5,630 nt of DNA. It comes from Oscillospiraceae bacterium (GTDB taxonomy: Bacteria > Bacillota > Clostridia > Oscillospirales > Oscillospiraceae). The position numbers were made by a program, and so were the translations under genes. This document shows positions 1 to 5,630 of this stretch, in pieces. Each line of letters starts with the position of its first letter. Position 1 is the first letter of the stretch. The DNA is taken from positions 1 to 5,630 of the forward strand of contig JAJBVW010000136.1 in the NCBI GenBank assembly GCA_020866945.1. Direction: 5' to 3'. The notes below the pieces were generated by a model. It was not told the DNA's origin, searched no databases, and worked only from the letters and a program-made list of their open reading frames with translations.

Positions 1-47
1 CGGCTTTGGCTTATCCATTTTTTGTTGGCCGGGAAATCAAAACTCAG

Positions 48-53
48 AGGGAG
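48..53 (+). promoter_or_regulatory. Ribosome binding site of the symporter gene
   Basis: AGGGAG lies 10 bases before the ATG at 64. It is a good Shine-Dalgarno sequence at a slightly long spacing, and it supports that ATG as the start. The preceding bases from 1 show no convincing promoter, so the promoter probably lies to the left of the window. Confidence 0.75.
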
Positions 54-63
54 ATAACTAGAA

Positions 64-1581
64 ATGCTGCAAGTAGTTACCAACATTAACAGCGCCATTA
101 ACAACGTAGTTTGGGGCTGGCCGGCCATTATCCTGCTGGCAGTCGTTGGCGTGCTGATGACCGTCCTGACAAAGGTCTTTCAGCTTTCCCACATCAAGCA
201 CTGGTGGAAAAACACCATCGGCGCCATCTTCAAGGACAAGAACGTAACGGGACACACCAAGGATAAGTCCATTTCCCAGTTCCAGTCTCTCTGCACCGCC
301 CTGGCGGCTACGGTCGGCACCGGCAACATCGTCGGCGTGGCTGGCGCTATCATTGTCGGCGGCCCTGGCGCTGTGTTCTGGATGTGGCTCATTGCTTTCT
401 TCGGCATGATGACCAACTATTCCGAAAACGTCCTGGGCATCTATTATCGCCGCAAAAATAAAAACGGCGAGTGGTCCGGCGGCGCTATGTATTACCTCCA
501 GGACGGCCTGGGCGCAAAGAAGGGCTGCAAGGGCATCGGCAAGGTGCTTGCCGTTCTGTTCGCGGTGTTCTGCTTCCTGGCCTCCTTCGGCATCGGCAAC
601 ATGACCCAGGTCAACTCTATCTCCGGCAACCTGCTGTCCGTGTTCCATATCCCCACCTGGGTCAGCGGCATTCTGGTTCTCGTTCTGGCTGGCCTGGTCA
701 TCGTGGGTGGCCTGAAGCGTATCGCCAACGTGACTGAGAAGATCGTCCCCTTCATGGTCATTCTCTACATCGTCGGTGCCATCATTATCCTGATCGTCAA
801 CATCTCCCAGGTTCCTGCCGTGTTCGGCGCTATCTTCAAGGGCGCCTTCGCGTGGAAGGCCGCTGGCGGCGGCGTTGTGGGCTACGGCATTAAGCTCGCC
901 ATCGAGCAGGGCTGCAAGCGCGGCGTGTTCTCCAACGAGGCCGGCCTTGGCTCTTCCGTTATGGTTCACTCCAACTCCAACGTCAAGGAGCCTGTCCGCC
1001 AGGGTATGTGGGGCATCTTCGAGGTGTTTGCTGACACCATCATCGTCTGCACTCTGACCGCTTTCGCCGTTCTCTCCTCCGGCCTTGTTGATTTGGAGAC
1101 CGGCGTGACCGTCACCGAGTATGCCGGTGAGGCCATCTCCAAGTCCAACATCGTTGCCACCGTGTTCAGTATGCACTTCGGCGTTGTGGGCGGCGCTTTT
1201 GTGGCTATCGCCATTGCGTTGTTTGCTTATTCCACCATTCTTGGCTGGAGCCACTACGGCACCAAGTCCTTCGAGTATCTGTTCGGTGAGAAGTACACCA
1301 TCATCTATCGCGTGATTTTCGTCATTGCCATCTTCGGCGGCGCTGTCATGGGCGACAACCTGGCTTGGGATATTGCCGATACCCTGAACGGCCTGATGAT
1401 GATTCCGAACTTGATTGCCGTGCTGGTGCTGTCCCCGCAGGTCATGCGGATTACCCAGAACTATGTTGACCGCAAGCTCCGCGGCAAGGACATTGAGCCT
1501 ATGCTCTCCGTCTTCCCTGACATTCAGGCGGAGCACGCAGCGGAAATCAAGAACGCTGAGACCGCCGAGGCTGCGGAGTAA
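64..1581 (+). CDS. Sodium:alanine/glycine symporter, AGCS family
   Basis: A complete 505-residue integral membrane protein of the alanine/glycine:cation symporter family (Pfam Na_Ala_symp; the AlsT/DagA/AgcS group). The family imports alanine, glycine or related small neutral amino acids using the sodium gradient across the cytoplasmic membrane. Family hallmarks are in the expected order: an N-terminal hydrophobic helix (about 18-38), ATVGTGNIVGVA (82-93), GGPGAVFWMW (99-108), GGAMYYL (139-145), FSNEAGLGSSVMVHS (289-303), QGMWGIFEVFADT (313-325) and GWSHYGTKS (394-402). About ten or eleven hydrophobic segments are spread through the chain, as expected for the LeuT-like fold. The length is normal, no conserved block is missing, and the tail after about 470 is polar and Ala/Glu-rich. 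The ATG has an AGGGAG site upstream, and a strong terminator follows the stop by about 35 bases, so it ends its transcript. Family assignment is secure. The exact substrate (alanine, glycine, glutamine or other) cannot be read from the sequence. Confidence 0.96.
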   Translation: MLQVVTNINSAINNVVWGWPAIILLAVVGVLMTVLTKVFQLSHIKHWWKNTIGAIFKDKNVTGHTKDKSISQFQSLCTALAATVGTGNIVGVAGAIIVGGPGAVFWMWLIAFFGMMTNYSENVLGIYYRRKNKNGEWSGGAMYYLQDGLGAKKGCKGIGKVLAVLFAVFCFLASFGIGNMTQVNSISGNLLSVFHIPTWVSGILVLVLAGLVIVGGLKRIANVTEKIVPFMVILYIVGAIIILIVNISQVPAVFGAIFKGAFAWKAAGGGVVGYGIKLAIEQGCKRGVFSNEAGLGSSVMVHSNSNVKEPVRQGMWGIFEVFADTIIVCTLTAFAVLSSGLVDLETGVTVTEYAGEAISKSNIVATVFSMHFGVVGGAFVAIAIALFAYSTILGWSHYGTKSFEYLFGEKYTIIYRVIFVIAIFGGAVMGDNLAWDIADTLNGLMMIPNLIAVLVLSPQVMRITQNYVDRKLRGKDIEPMLSVFPDIQAEHAAEIKNAETAEAAE

Positions 1582-1615
1582 TCGTAATTTTCCTGCCTAT
1601 ATCCATACATTTATA

Positions 1616-1651
1616 AAAATCACGCCACCGATTGCCTGGTGGCGTGATTTT
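1616..1651. terminator. Bidirectional intrinsic terminator between convergent genes
   Basis: A perfect 14-bp stem (arms 1616-1629 and 1638-1651, core CACGCCACC/GGTGGCGTG) encloses an 8-base loop. A-rich and T-rich arm ends supply U-runs on both strands: GATTTTC on the plus strand and ATTTTTATAA on the minus strand. It lies 35 bases after the symporter stop and about 100 bases after the coaX stop, so it can serve both. The longer U-run faces the coaX direction. Confidence 0.9.
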
Positions 1652-1753
1652 CTGTATTGATTTATCAGAAAGGCTTGTCGCGGAGCATCATCGGGAAAGT
1701 GTGAGTAAATATTTCACGGACAGGGTGCGTTTACCGGCGATGCCATGGATAAT

Positions 1754-2530
1754 TTATTTTTTCCGCTGGTTTCGTTTCCAGATGAGCCACAGGCCCTCGT
1801 GAATCAGGTCTTTGTCCAGATGGATGCCCTGACGGCGGCAGTGGGGGATAACGGCCTCTGCCCATACGCCGGTGGCTACCACGGTGACGGACTGGCCCAG
1901 CTCCTCGTCAATGCCGGTGAGAAGTCCATCCAGCATAGCCGCTGCGCCGTATATGATGCCGGAACGCATACTTTCGTCCGTGCTTTTGCATATGATATGA
2001 CCAGGCGCCTGGGGAACGACGTTATGCAGCAGGGAGGCCCGGCTGGACAGGGCGGAGGTGGAAATCATTACGCCGGGAGCAATCACGCCGCCAATGTATG
2101 CGCCGCTGGCATCCGTGACGCCAATGCCCATGGCCGTGTCCATGGTCACCGTAGCAACCGGCAAAGGATAACGCGCCTGAGCTGCCAGAGAGGCCGCAAC
2201 AAAATCGCTGCCCAACTCAGATGGATCATCCAACCGGATGTTCAGCCCGGTTTTAACGCCTGGCCCTACTACCATGGGGTTTATGCCGGTCAGCATCTCC
2301 GCCGCGCGGCGGATGGACAGCGTCAGCTCCGGCACCACGGAGGAGAGAATACATCCCTCCAGCTTTCGGCAGTCCACCTGATGCCGTTCCAGCATAAGGC
2401 CCATCAAAACGCTGTATTCGTCCGGCGTTCGGAATTTGACCGTCGTCAAATCACAGGAAAACATCACTCTGCCGTCCACTACACCGCCCATGGTGATATG
2501 GCTGTTGGAGAGGTCTATGGTCAAAATCAT
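1754..2530 (-). CDS. coaX: CoaX-family protein (type III pantothenate kinase), divergent active site
   Basis: A 258-residue protein of normal CoaX length and collinear with the family. CoaX enzymes phosphorylate pantothenate with ATP, the first step of coenzyme A synthesis, in the cytoplasm. Conserved blocks visible: TPDEYS (35-40), SSVVP (63-67), VVGPGVKTGL (87-96), GSD (107-109, with the presumed catalytic Asp109), GGVIAPG (147-153) and SGIIYG (190-195). Several nucleotide-site motifs deviate. The usual D-x-G-N-S/T phosphate loop reads DLSNS (6-10), the usual D-x-GTATT reads DTAMGIG (131-137), and the usual ATGG reads ATGV (219-222). The position after Asp109 is Phe rather than the Arg of many homologues; my recollection is that clostridial members often have a hydrophobic residue there. 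The start is the ATG at 2530, because AGGGAG lies 8 bases upstream; a GTG three codons earlier would overlap that site. It is a single-gene unit between two hairpins. Family membership is clear; kinase activity is uncertain, and it may be a specialised or inactive paralogue. Confidence 0.9.
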   Translation of the reverse strand: MILTIDLSNSHITMGGVVDGRVMFSCDLTTVKFRTPDEYSVLMGLMLERHQVDCRKLEGCILSSVVPELTLSIRRAAEMLTGINPMVVGPGVKTGLNIRLDDPSELGSDFVAASLAAQARYPLPVATVTMDTAMGIGVTDASGAYIGGVIAPGVMISTSALSSRASLLHNVVPQAPGHIICKSTDESMRSGIIYGAAAMLDGLLTGIDEELGQSVTVVATGVWAEAVIPHCRRQGIHLDKDLIHEGLWLIWKRNQRKK

Positions 2531-2538
2531 GCTTGTCA

Positions 2539-2544
2539 CTCCCT
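2539..2544 (-). promoter_or_regulatory. Ribosome binding site that fixes the coaX start
   Basis: On the minus strand AGGGAG stands 8 bases before the ATG at 2530. A GTG codon at 2539-2537 begins on the last base of this site, so it is unlikely to be the start. This choice shortens the protein by three residues, to one that begins MILTIDLSNS like other CoaX proteins. Confidence 0.8.
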
Positions 2545-2558
2545 AAAAGTTGTACTGT

Positions 2559-2592
2559 ATAATAGCTTATCAAATACTTCCCTTTCTGTCAA
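2559..2592 (-). promoter_or_regulatory. Possible coaX promoter with non-ideal spacing
   Basis: On the minus strand a perfect TTGACA (2592-2587) lies upstream of coaX. The best -10 matches are TATTAT (2564-2559) at a 22-base spacing or GATAAG (2571-2566) at 15 bases; neither has the ideal 17. The AT-rich stretch between the upstream hairpin and the gene is the right place for a promoter, but the exact -10 box is not settled. Confidence 0.4.
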
Positions 2593-2603
2593 TTTGCCAG
2601 ATG

Positions 2604-2635
2604 GAAACTCCCGCAGCGTGAACCGCGGGAGTTTC
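2604..2635 (-). terminator. Hairpin terminator after the lipoprotein locus
   Basis: A perfect 11-bp inverted repeat (arms 2604-2614 and 2625-2635, GAAACTCCCGC/GCGGGAGTTTC) has a 10-base loop. It lies about 50 bases past the stop at 2684 on the minus strand and just before the TTGACA assigned to coaX. Its T-run is short (TTT, inside the stem end), so it is a weaker terminator than the one at 1616-1651. Position and stem quality support it as the boundary between the two minus-strand units. Confidence 0.65.
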
Positions 2636-2683
2636 AGTCTATTTAGTATATGAATTGAATCTATTCAGCAAGGTGTTTATGCC

Positions 2684-4111
2684 TTAATACTCGTTGAGCA
2701 GCGTAAACTCACCCGAGCCAATCTCCGTCATGTATCGCCGCATGGAAACGCACCGATAGCCCTGTCGCCAGCCAACGTTCAGGGAACTGTCTGCCAAAAT
2801 TTCCGCTACAGTGAAGTAAGCATAGCCATCGATGATATTTAAATCGGCTATATAGACAGTATTGCTTCCGCTGTTATATTCGCTGTCCTCAGTACCGATT
2901 CCGCTGTACCCGAGGGCTTGGGCCTGGGCTGTGGAGATTATCTCTGTATAGACCCCGCTCTCGTCCAGGAGTACACAAACACTGCCGTTGTCAAAGACCA
3001 CATCGCCGATTCCGCTCAGCGTAAAGGTCGAGGCGGTTGACTCTCCGCTGTCCAAATCCAACGCATACACGCCCTGCGTTACCCAGTCGTCGTTCCACAG
3101 GCCAACATAGGAATAGGAGTCACCGCTCTGGTAATACAGCGTTTGCTCCGTTGTGCCATCTGCATTTTCCGTTTCCTGCAGATAGATGGTGGCGAAGGTA
3201 AGCTCCTGTTCCGAATCCGCATGCACAAGCGTCCTGCTTCCGCCGTTATAGTCTATCAGGGAAACACCTCCATCGGAGAAGAAAATCCCGGTTCCCGCGT
3301 AGACGCCGTAGCTTAAATACAGGCCTTCCTCGCTGAAGATTGCATCGCCCGCGCTGATATAGCCATAGGAAGCCGCTTCCTCCGTCGTATAGACTGTTGC
3401 CAGCAGCTCCGTAGCGCCGCCGCCCATACCGTCAAGTCGTGTTTTATAAACCTCCAATGCCTGACCGTCACCCAGATAAGTGCCATAGTACATATAGTAA
3501 CCATAAATGCCTATATAATCTACGTCTCCATCTGCCAGCGTCACCCGGGTTCCGTCGGGATAAAGCGTCTCATAAACCGAATCCTCGCCGCTGTAATCAT
3601 ATACGACCAGGGCCTGTTCCTTTTCCGACACGCCATAAATCAGTATGGATTCGTAGGTGCCAAACGCTGTCCCGTCCAGCTTGCAGCTTTTCCACGTGGA
3701 ATAATCGACACGATAAAACAGGTATTCCCCGACAATGTATATCTGTCCATAGCCGCAGTCCTCTATGAAGACAGTCTCTGTTCCATCAGAAGCCCGGCAA
3801 ATCAGCTGGTTTACCTCCCCGGATACATTTGAGAAATTTCCATAAAGCGCTGTATCCTCAAAGCTTCCCTCGTGATAACGCCAATAATAGGTGTTGCCCA
3901 TATAGCCGACGGCTGTCCCGCCGTTGTTGACGACCTCATAGCTGAAATCATGGCAGGCATAGCTTGACCAGTCGGCCTTGTCCGCAAGCAGGAGTACTGA
4001 ACCCGCAATCTCATCATCGGACGAATATTTGAAGATATACCCGAGCGGTGCGGTGGCAATCTCCTGCTCGTATGCGATTCCATAATCACAGGCCGCAATC
4101 TGAATTTCCTT
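2684..4111 (-). CDS. C-terminal part of a frameshifted lipoprotein: beta-propeller-like domain
   Basis: This is the downstream reading frame of the split lipoprotein gene, with 475 codons from the frame junction (AAG at 4111) to the TAA at 2684. It begins KEIQIAACDYGIAYEQ and is protein-like from the junction onward, although its first ATG is only at 3901. That ATG has no Shine-Dalgarno site, so this is not an independent gene. The chain is rich in Tyr, Gly, Asp and Ser and carries irregular repeats in which a short hydrophobic/aromatic strand (GEYLFYRV, YGYYMYYG, DGYAYFTV, GNTYYWRY) is followed by a polar turn such as CKLDGT, TRLDGM, YPDGT or ASDGT. This resembles the extracellular DUF5050-type beta-propellers common in clostridial surface proteins. 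No catalytic motif is recognised. Restoring the frame makes it residues 440-914 of a secreted lipoprotein. If the frameshift is real and uncorrected it is not translated. The fold assignment is by pattern only. Confidence 0.75.
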   Translation of the reverse strand, partial: KEIQIAACDYGIAYEQEIATAPLGYIFKYSSDDEIAGSVLLLADKADWSSYACHDFSYEVVNNGGTAVGYMGNTYYWRYHEGSFEDTALYGNFSNVSGEVNQLICRASDGTETVFIEDCGYGQIYIVGEYLFYRVDYSTWKSCKLDGTAFGTYESILIYGVSEKEQALVVYDYSGEDSVYETLYPDGTRVTLADGDVDYIGIYGYYMYYGTYLGDGQALEVYKTRLDGMGGGATELLATVYTTEEAASYGYISAGDAIFSEEGLYLSYGVYAGTGIFFSDGGVSLIDYNGGSRTLVHADSEQELTFATIYLQETENADGTTEQTLYYQSGDSYSYVGLWNDDWVTQGVYALDLDSGESTASTFTLSGIGDVVFDNGSVCVLLDESGVYTEIISTAQAQALGYSGIGTEDSEYNSGSNTVYIADLNIIDGYAYFTVAEILADSSLNVGWRQGYRCVSMRRYMTEIGSGEFTLLNEY

Positions 4112-5430
4112 ATATATATATTAAATGCCTCGTCCAGACGAAGCGCCGCCTCATAAGCCTCGTGGGTGTTTGTCACGGTTCCGTCCTTTGTTGCTGTTTT
4201 CAGCGCAGCCGCGGCACTTTCCATGACCTCATAGGCGTACACTGCCAGTACACCGGTCTTTAACATCATTTCTCCGTAATAGGCGATGTCGTCCATATTG
4301 GTCAGAACGTTGGAGACGGTGATGCCGGAAACTAGCCCCATGCGGACAGCTCTGCCCATCGGCCAGTTAAGCATACAAACATCCAGCATTTTGCTGGCCA
4401 TCGAAACAGAAAGAGCTACTGCGTTGCCAGTTGTTGCCTCCGCAGCCTCCTGAATAATCATGACGACGGCGCTTTCGTCCGTCAGCTGGATTCTTTCCAG
4501 AATTTCGTCAATCTGGTCCGCCAGACGCTCGGCCTCCTCGTCATCGGAGGCCCTGGCGGCTGCGGAGATACTGCTCCATATCTGCGTCCATTCAGATGAT
4601 GCCTGTACGCAGGTTGTGTATAGCGCCGCCGCTTCCAGCAGCTCCGAAATCGACGCAGAGGAATATTTCATCACATCTGCCACAAATCCGACGGCACCCA
4701 GGCCGGTCTGTATAGCCGTCTGTGATGCAGAGGGAAGGGCGTTATAAACTCCCTCCACCTTGCTGAGAGCATCGGAGAAGAGCGTCTGCGCGCTGGCTGC
4801 TTTCGCCGCCGTCGTCGCGCCCTCCAGCGTTTCAAAGGCATCCAGCGTTTTATAAAGATATTGTACTGCCTCGCTTGCATCGTTGACAGGCTCCAGAACG
4901 CTGACTAGCTGGGTCAGAGTCTCTTCGGTTGATGTGATATAATCCGACAGATAAATATCCTCAACCACCTCCGCCGAGGCGGTCGTATTCATTAGATATG
5001 CCACAAGAAGCTCATATTCATTGGTGAGTGTGAGCGTGTCCGTCAGCGTATCGTCCACGTCGCCCTTACCAAAAAGACCGCCGACCGAGGAAATCCACTG
5101 CCATGTCTGATTGACGGAATTGAGGCCAGCCTCCTCATAAGCCTCCGCAAGCGACGACGCGAGACTGCCCCGCGTTTCTGAAATGGTTTCGTATTCCTCG
5201 CTCTGCAAAAACTCTATGTGTTGTCTGACATAGTCCTCGTCATAGACCCACGCACTTGAGGCCGCTTCCTCTGTTGAATCCGCTATTCCGTCGCCTTCTG
5301 CTGACGATACGGAGGTTGCTTCCTCCGCTTCGCTCACGGATGTCTCTGTCTCACCGCAGCCGACGATGCCCAGTAAAAGCACCATCGCCAGCAGCAATGA
5401 AATCCATTTTTTCATCGTCTTTGTTTTCAT
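3811..5430 (-). CDS. Lipoprotein, N-terminal part of a frameshifted gene
   Basis: The first 439 codons (5430 to about 4114) are the true N-terminal part; the remaining codons to the stop at 3811 are an Arg/Pro/His-rich out-of-frame tail. Residues 1-24 form a type II signal peptide: KTKTMKK, then a Leu-rich core, then the lipobox IVGC with Cys25 as the lipidated residue, so the protein should be anchored on the outer face of the membrane. Residues 26-60 are an acidic Glu/Ser/Thr/Ala linker. Residues from about 61 to 435 are Ala-, Glu- and Ser-rich and look almost wholly helical, with apolar stretches near 243-254 and 320-376. I recognise no enzyme motif or named family here. The ATG at 5430 has AGGGGAG 7 bases upstream; an in-frame ATG at 5475 lacks such a site. 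The gene has its own strong promoter. As written in this sequence the product would be a 539-residue protein with an aberrant tail and no propeller domain. Confidence 0.8.
   Translation of the reverse strand: MKTKTMKKWISLLLAMVLLLGIVGCGETETSVSEAEEATSVSSAEGDGIADSTEEAASSAWVYDEDYVRQHIEFLQSEEYETISETRGSLASSLAEAYEEAGLNSVNQTWQWISSVGGLFGKGDVDDTLTDTLTLTNEYELLVAYLMNTTASAEVVEDIYLSDYITSTEETLTQLVSVLEPVNDASEAVQYLYKTLDAFETLEGATTAAKAASAQTLFSDALSKVEGVYNALPSASQTAIQTGLGAVGFVADVMKYSSASISELLEAAALYTTCVQASSEWTQIWSSISAAARASDDEEAERLADQIDEILERIQLTDESAVVMIIQEAAEATTGNAVALSVSMASKMLDVCMLNWPMGRAVRMGLVSGITVSNVLTNMDDIAYYGEMMLKTGVLAVYAYEVMESAAAALKTATKDGTVTNTHEAYEAALRLDEAFNIYIRKFRLRPVIMESHTSRRLPPHRSGISSNIRPMMRLRVQYSCLRTRPTGQAMPAMISAMRSSTTAGQPSAIWATPIIGVITREALRIQRFMEISQMYPGR
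4111..4121. repeat. Short TA dinucleotide tract at the frameshift point
   Basis: Five TA units plus one T on the plus strand (ATATATATATA on the minus strand) lie exactly where the lipoprotein reading frame breaks. Upstream codons read A-F-N-I-Y-I-R and downstream codons read K-E-I-Q. Removing one TA unit gives A-F-N-I-Y-K-E-I-Q, an open frame from 5430 to 2684 (914 codons plus stop). In the present sequence the downstream frame is closed just upstream by TAA at 4123-4121. A change of one repeat unit is therefore enough to explain the break. Confidence 0.85.
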
Positions 5431-5437
5431 CAATGTT

Positions 5438-5444
5438 CTCCCCT
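5438..5444 (-). promoter_or_regulatory. Ribosome binding site of the lipoprotein gene
   Basis: On the minus strand AGGGGAG stands 7 bases before the ATG at 5430. It selects this ATG over the in-frame ATG codons at 5475 and 5415. With this start the protein has a short positively charged segment directly before the signal-peptide core, as expected. Confidence 0.8.
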
Positions 5445-5474
5445 CGTATGATGTGTTCACAGCAGTCAAACGCA

Positions 5475-5501
5475 TAATTGTACCTTGCCATGATACAATT
5501 A
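5475..5501 (-). promoter_or_regulatory. Inverted repeat in the lipoprotein leader (operator or stem-loop)
   Basis: On the minus strand TAATTGTATC, a 7-base loop (ATGGCAA) and GGTACAATTA form a 10-bp stem with one G-U pair; the outer 8 bp are perfect. It begins about 8-10 bases after the predicted transcription start and ends about 45 bases before the start codon. As DNA it could be a repressor operator, and as RNA a 5' stabilising stem-loop. It has no T-run, so it is not an intrinsic terminator. Its role is inferred from position only. Confidence 0.45.
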
Positions 5502-5516
5502 GACGTATTGTGTATT

Positions 5517-5546
5517 ATTATATCTTTCTTCCTGAGAGAGTGTCAA
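5517..5546 (-). promoter_or_regulatory. Consensus sigma-A-type promoter of the lipoprotein gene
   Basis: On the minus strand TTGACA (5546-5541) and TATAAT (5522-5517) are separated by 18 bases, a perfect match at both boxes with near-ideal spacing. The start site should be near 5510, giving a leader of about 80 bases before the ATG at 5430. A promoter this good implies that the lipoprotein gene is or was well expressed by the housekeeping sigma factor. Confidence 0.85.
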
Positions 5547-5630
5547 GGCACGCGAGAGGCGGCGGAGATATTTCTTTTATAGACAATATGTAATGACCTC
5601 CGATTTGTAGAAACGTGGATTTACCTGTAT

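Noticed and set aside
58..1536. A 492-codon open frame antisense to the symporter.
   Set aside because: It is the codon-biased shadow of the AGCS gene. Its product is rich in His, Asn, Asp and Gly with no family features, and the plus-strand frame carries every AGCS motif.
2533..2563. A plus-strand TTGTCA/TATAAT pair inside the coaX upstream region.
   Set aside because: The spacing is 19 bases, there is no plus-strand gene downstream, and the AT-rich sequence is better explained by the minus-strand coaX promoter.
1745..2653. A 302-codon plus-strand open frame across coaX and its upstream region.
   Set aside because: It is a shadow of coaX. It runs through the coaX ribosome site and the hairpin at 2604-2635, and its translation has no recognisable features.
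2684..3901. The propeller part as an independent gene starting at the ATG at 3901.
   Set aside because: There is no ribosome binding site before that ATG, the frame stays open and protein-like for 70 more codons upstream to the TA tract, and the first residues of a propeller-like blade would be cut.
4100..4125. Programmed -1 ribosomal frameshifting at the frame junction.
   Set aside because: No X-XXY-YYZ slippery heptamer is present in the correct phase. The TA tract supports slippage by two bases, which fits a repeat-unit mutation or transcriptional slippage better than classical -1 frameshifting.
5428..5475. An upstream ATG at 5475 adding 15 residues to the lipoprotein.
   Set aside because: It lacks a ribosome site, sits at the edge of the leader inverted repeat, and would place extra residues before an otherwise well-formed signal peptide.
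5518..5630. Minus-strand frames open from the right edge (one ending at 5577, another at 5518) that could be the tail of an upstream gene.
   Set aside because: Only 17 and 37 codons are visible, two frames compete, and neither can be recognised. The second runs through the -35 and into the -10 box. A gene tail is possible but not supportable from this window.
1..5630. Mobile elements, CRISPR arrays, tRNA or rRNA genes.
   Set aside because: No transposase or integrase motif, no regularly spaced repeats, no terminal inverted repeats flanking a gene and no cloverleaf-like sequence were seen.

Overview
The window looks like chromosomal DNA from an anaerobic Firmicute of class Clostridia, plausibly an Oscillospiraceae/Ruminococcaceae-type gut bacterium. 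The reasons are moderately GC-rich coding sequence with AT-rich gaps, strong AGGGAG/AGGGGAG ribosome binding sites, a consensus TTGACA/TATAAT promoter, a Gram-positive-style lipoprotein, and a sodium:alanine symporter and pantothenate kinase that resemble clostridial homologues. This assignment is inferred from gene content and signals, not from a marker gene.

Layout from left to right: (1) Positions 64-1581 on the plus strand encode a complete AGCS-family sodium:amino-acid symporter. It ends at a strong hairpin (1616-1651) that can terminate transcription from both directions. (2) Positions 1754-2530 on the minus strand encode a CoaX-family protein (type III pantothenate kinase fold) convergent with the symporter. 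Several of its nucleotide-binding motifs deviate from the family consensus. (3) A second hairpin (2604-2635) separates coaX from the next minus-strand locus. (4) Positions 2684-5430 on the minus strand hold what was almost certainly one gene for a 914-residue secreted lipoprotein: signal peptide, acidic linker, long helical region and a C-terminal beta-propeller-like domain. It is now split into two reading frames. The break lies in a short TA dinucleotide repeat (4111-4121), and removing one TA unit on paper restores one uninterrupted frame. (5) Positions 5431-5630 hold the lipoprotein gene's leader, an 8-10 bp hairpin or operator-like inverted repeat, and a near-perfect promoter.

The three loci appear to be separate transcription units (hairpins at both boundaries), so no shared pathway is implied. 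The symporter imports small neutral amino acids and the CoaX family acts in coenzyme A synthesis. The lipoprotein is an unrecognised surface protein. The points most worth a second look are the TA-tract frameshift (decay, sequencing error or length-variable switch) and the altered active-site motifs of the CoaX protein. No mobile element, CRISPR array, tRNA or rRNA was seen, and no gene-free stretch exceeds 300 bases.
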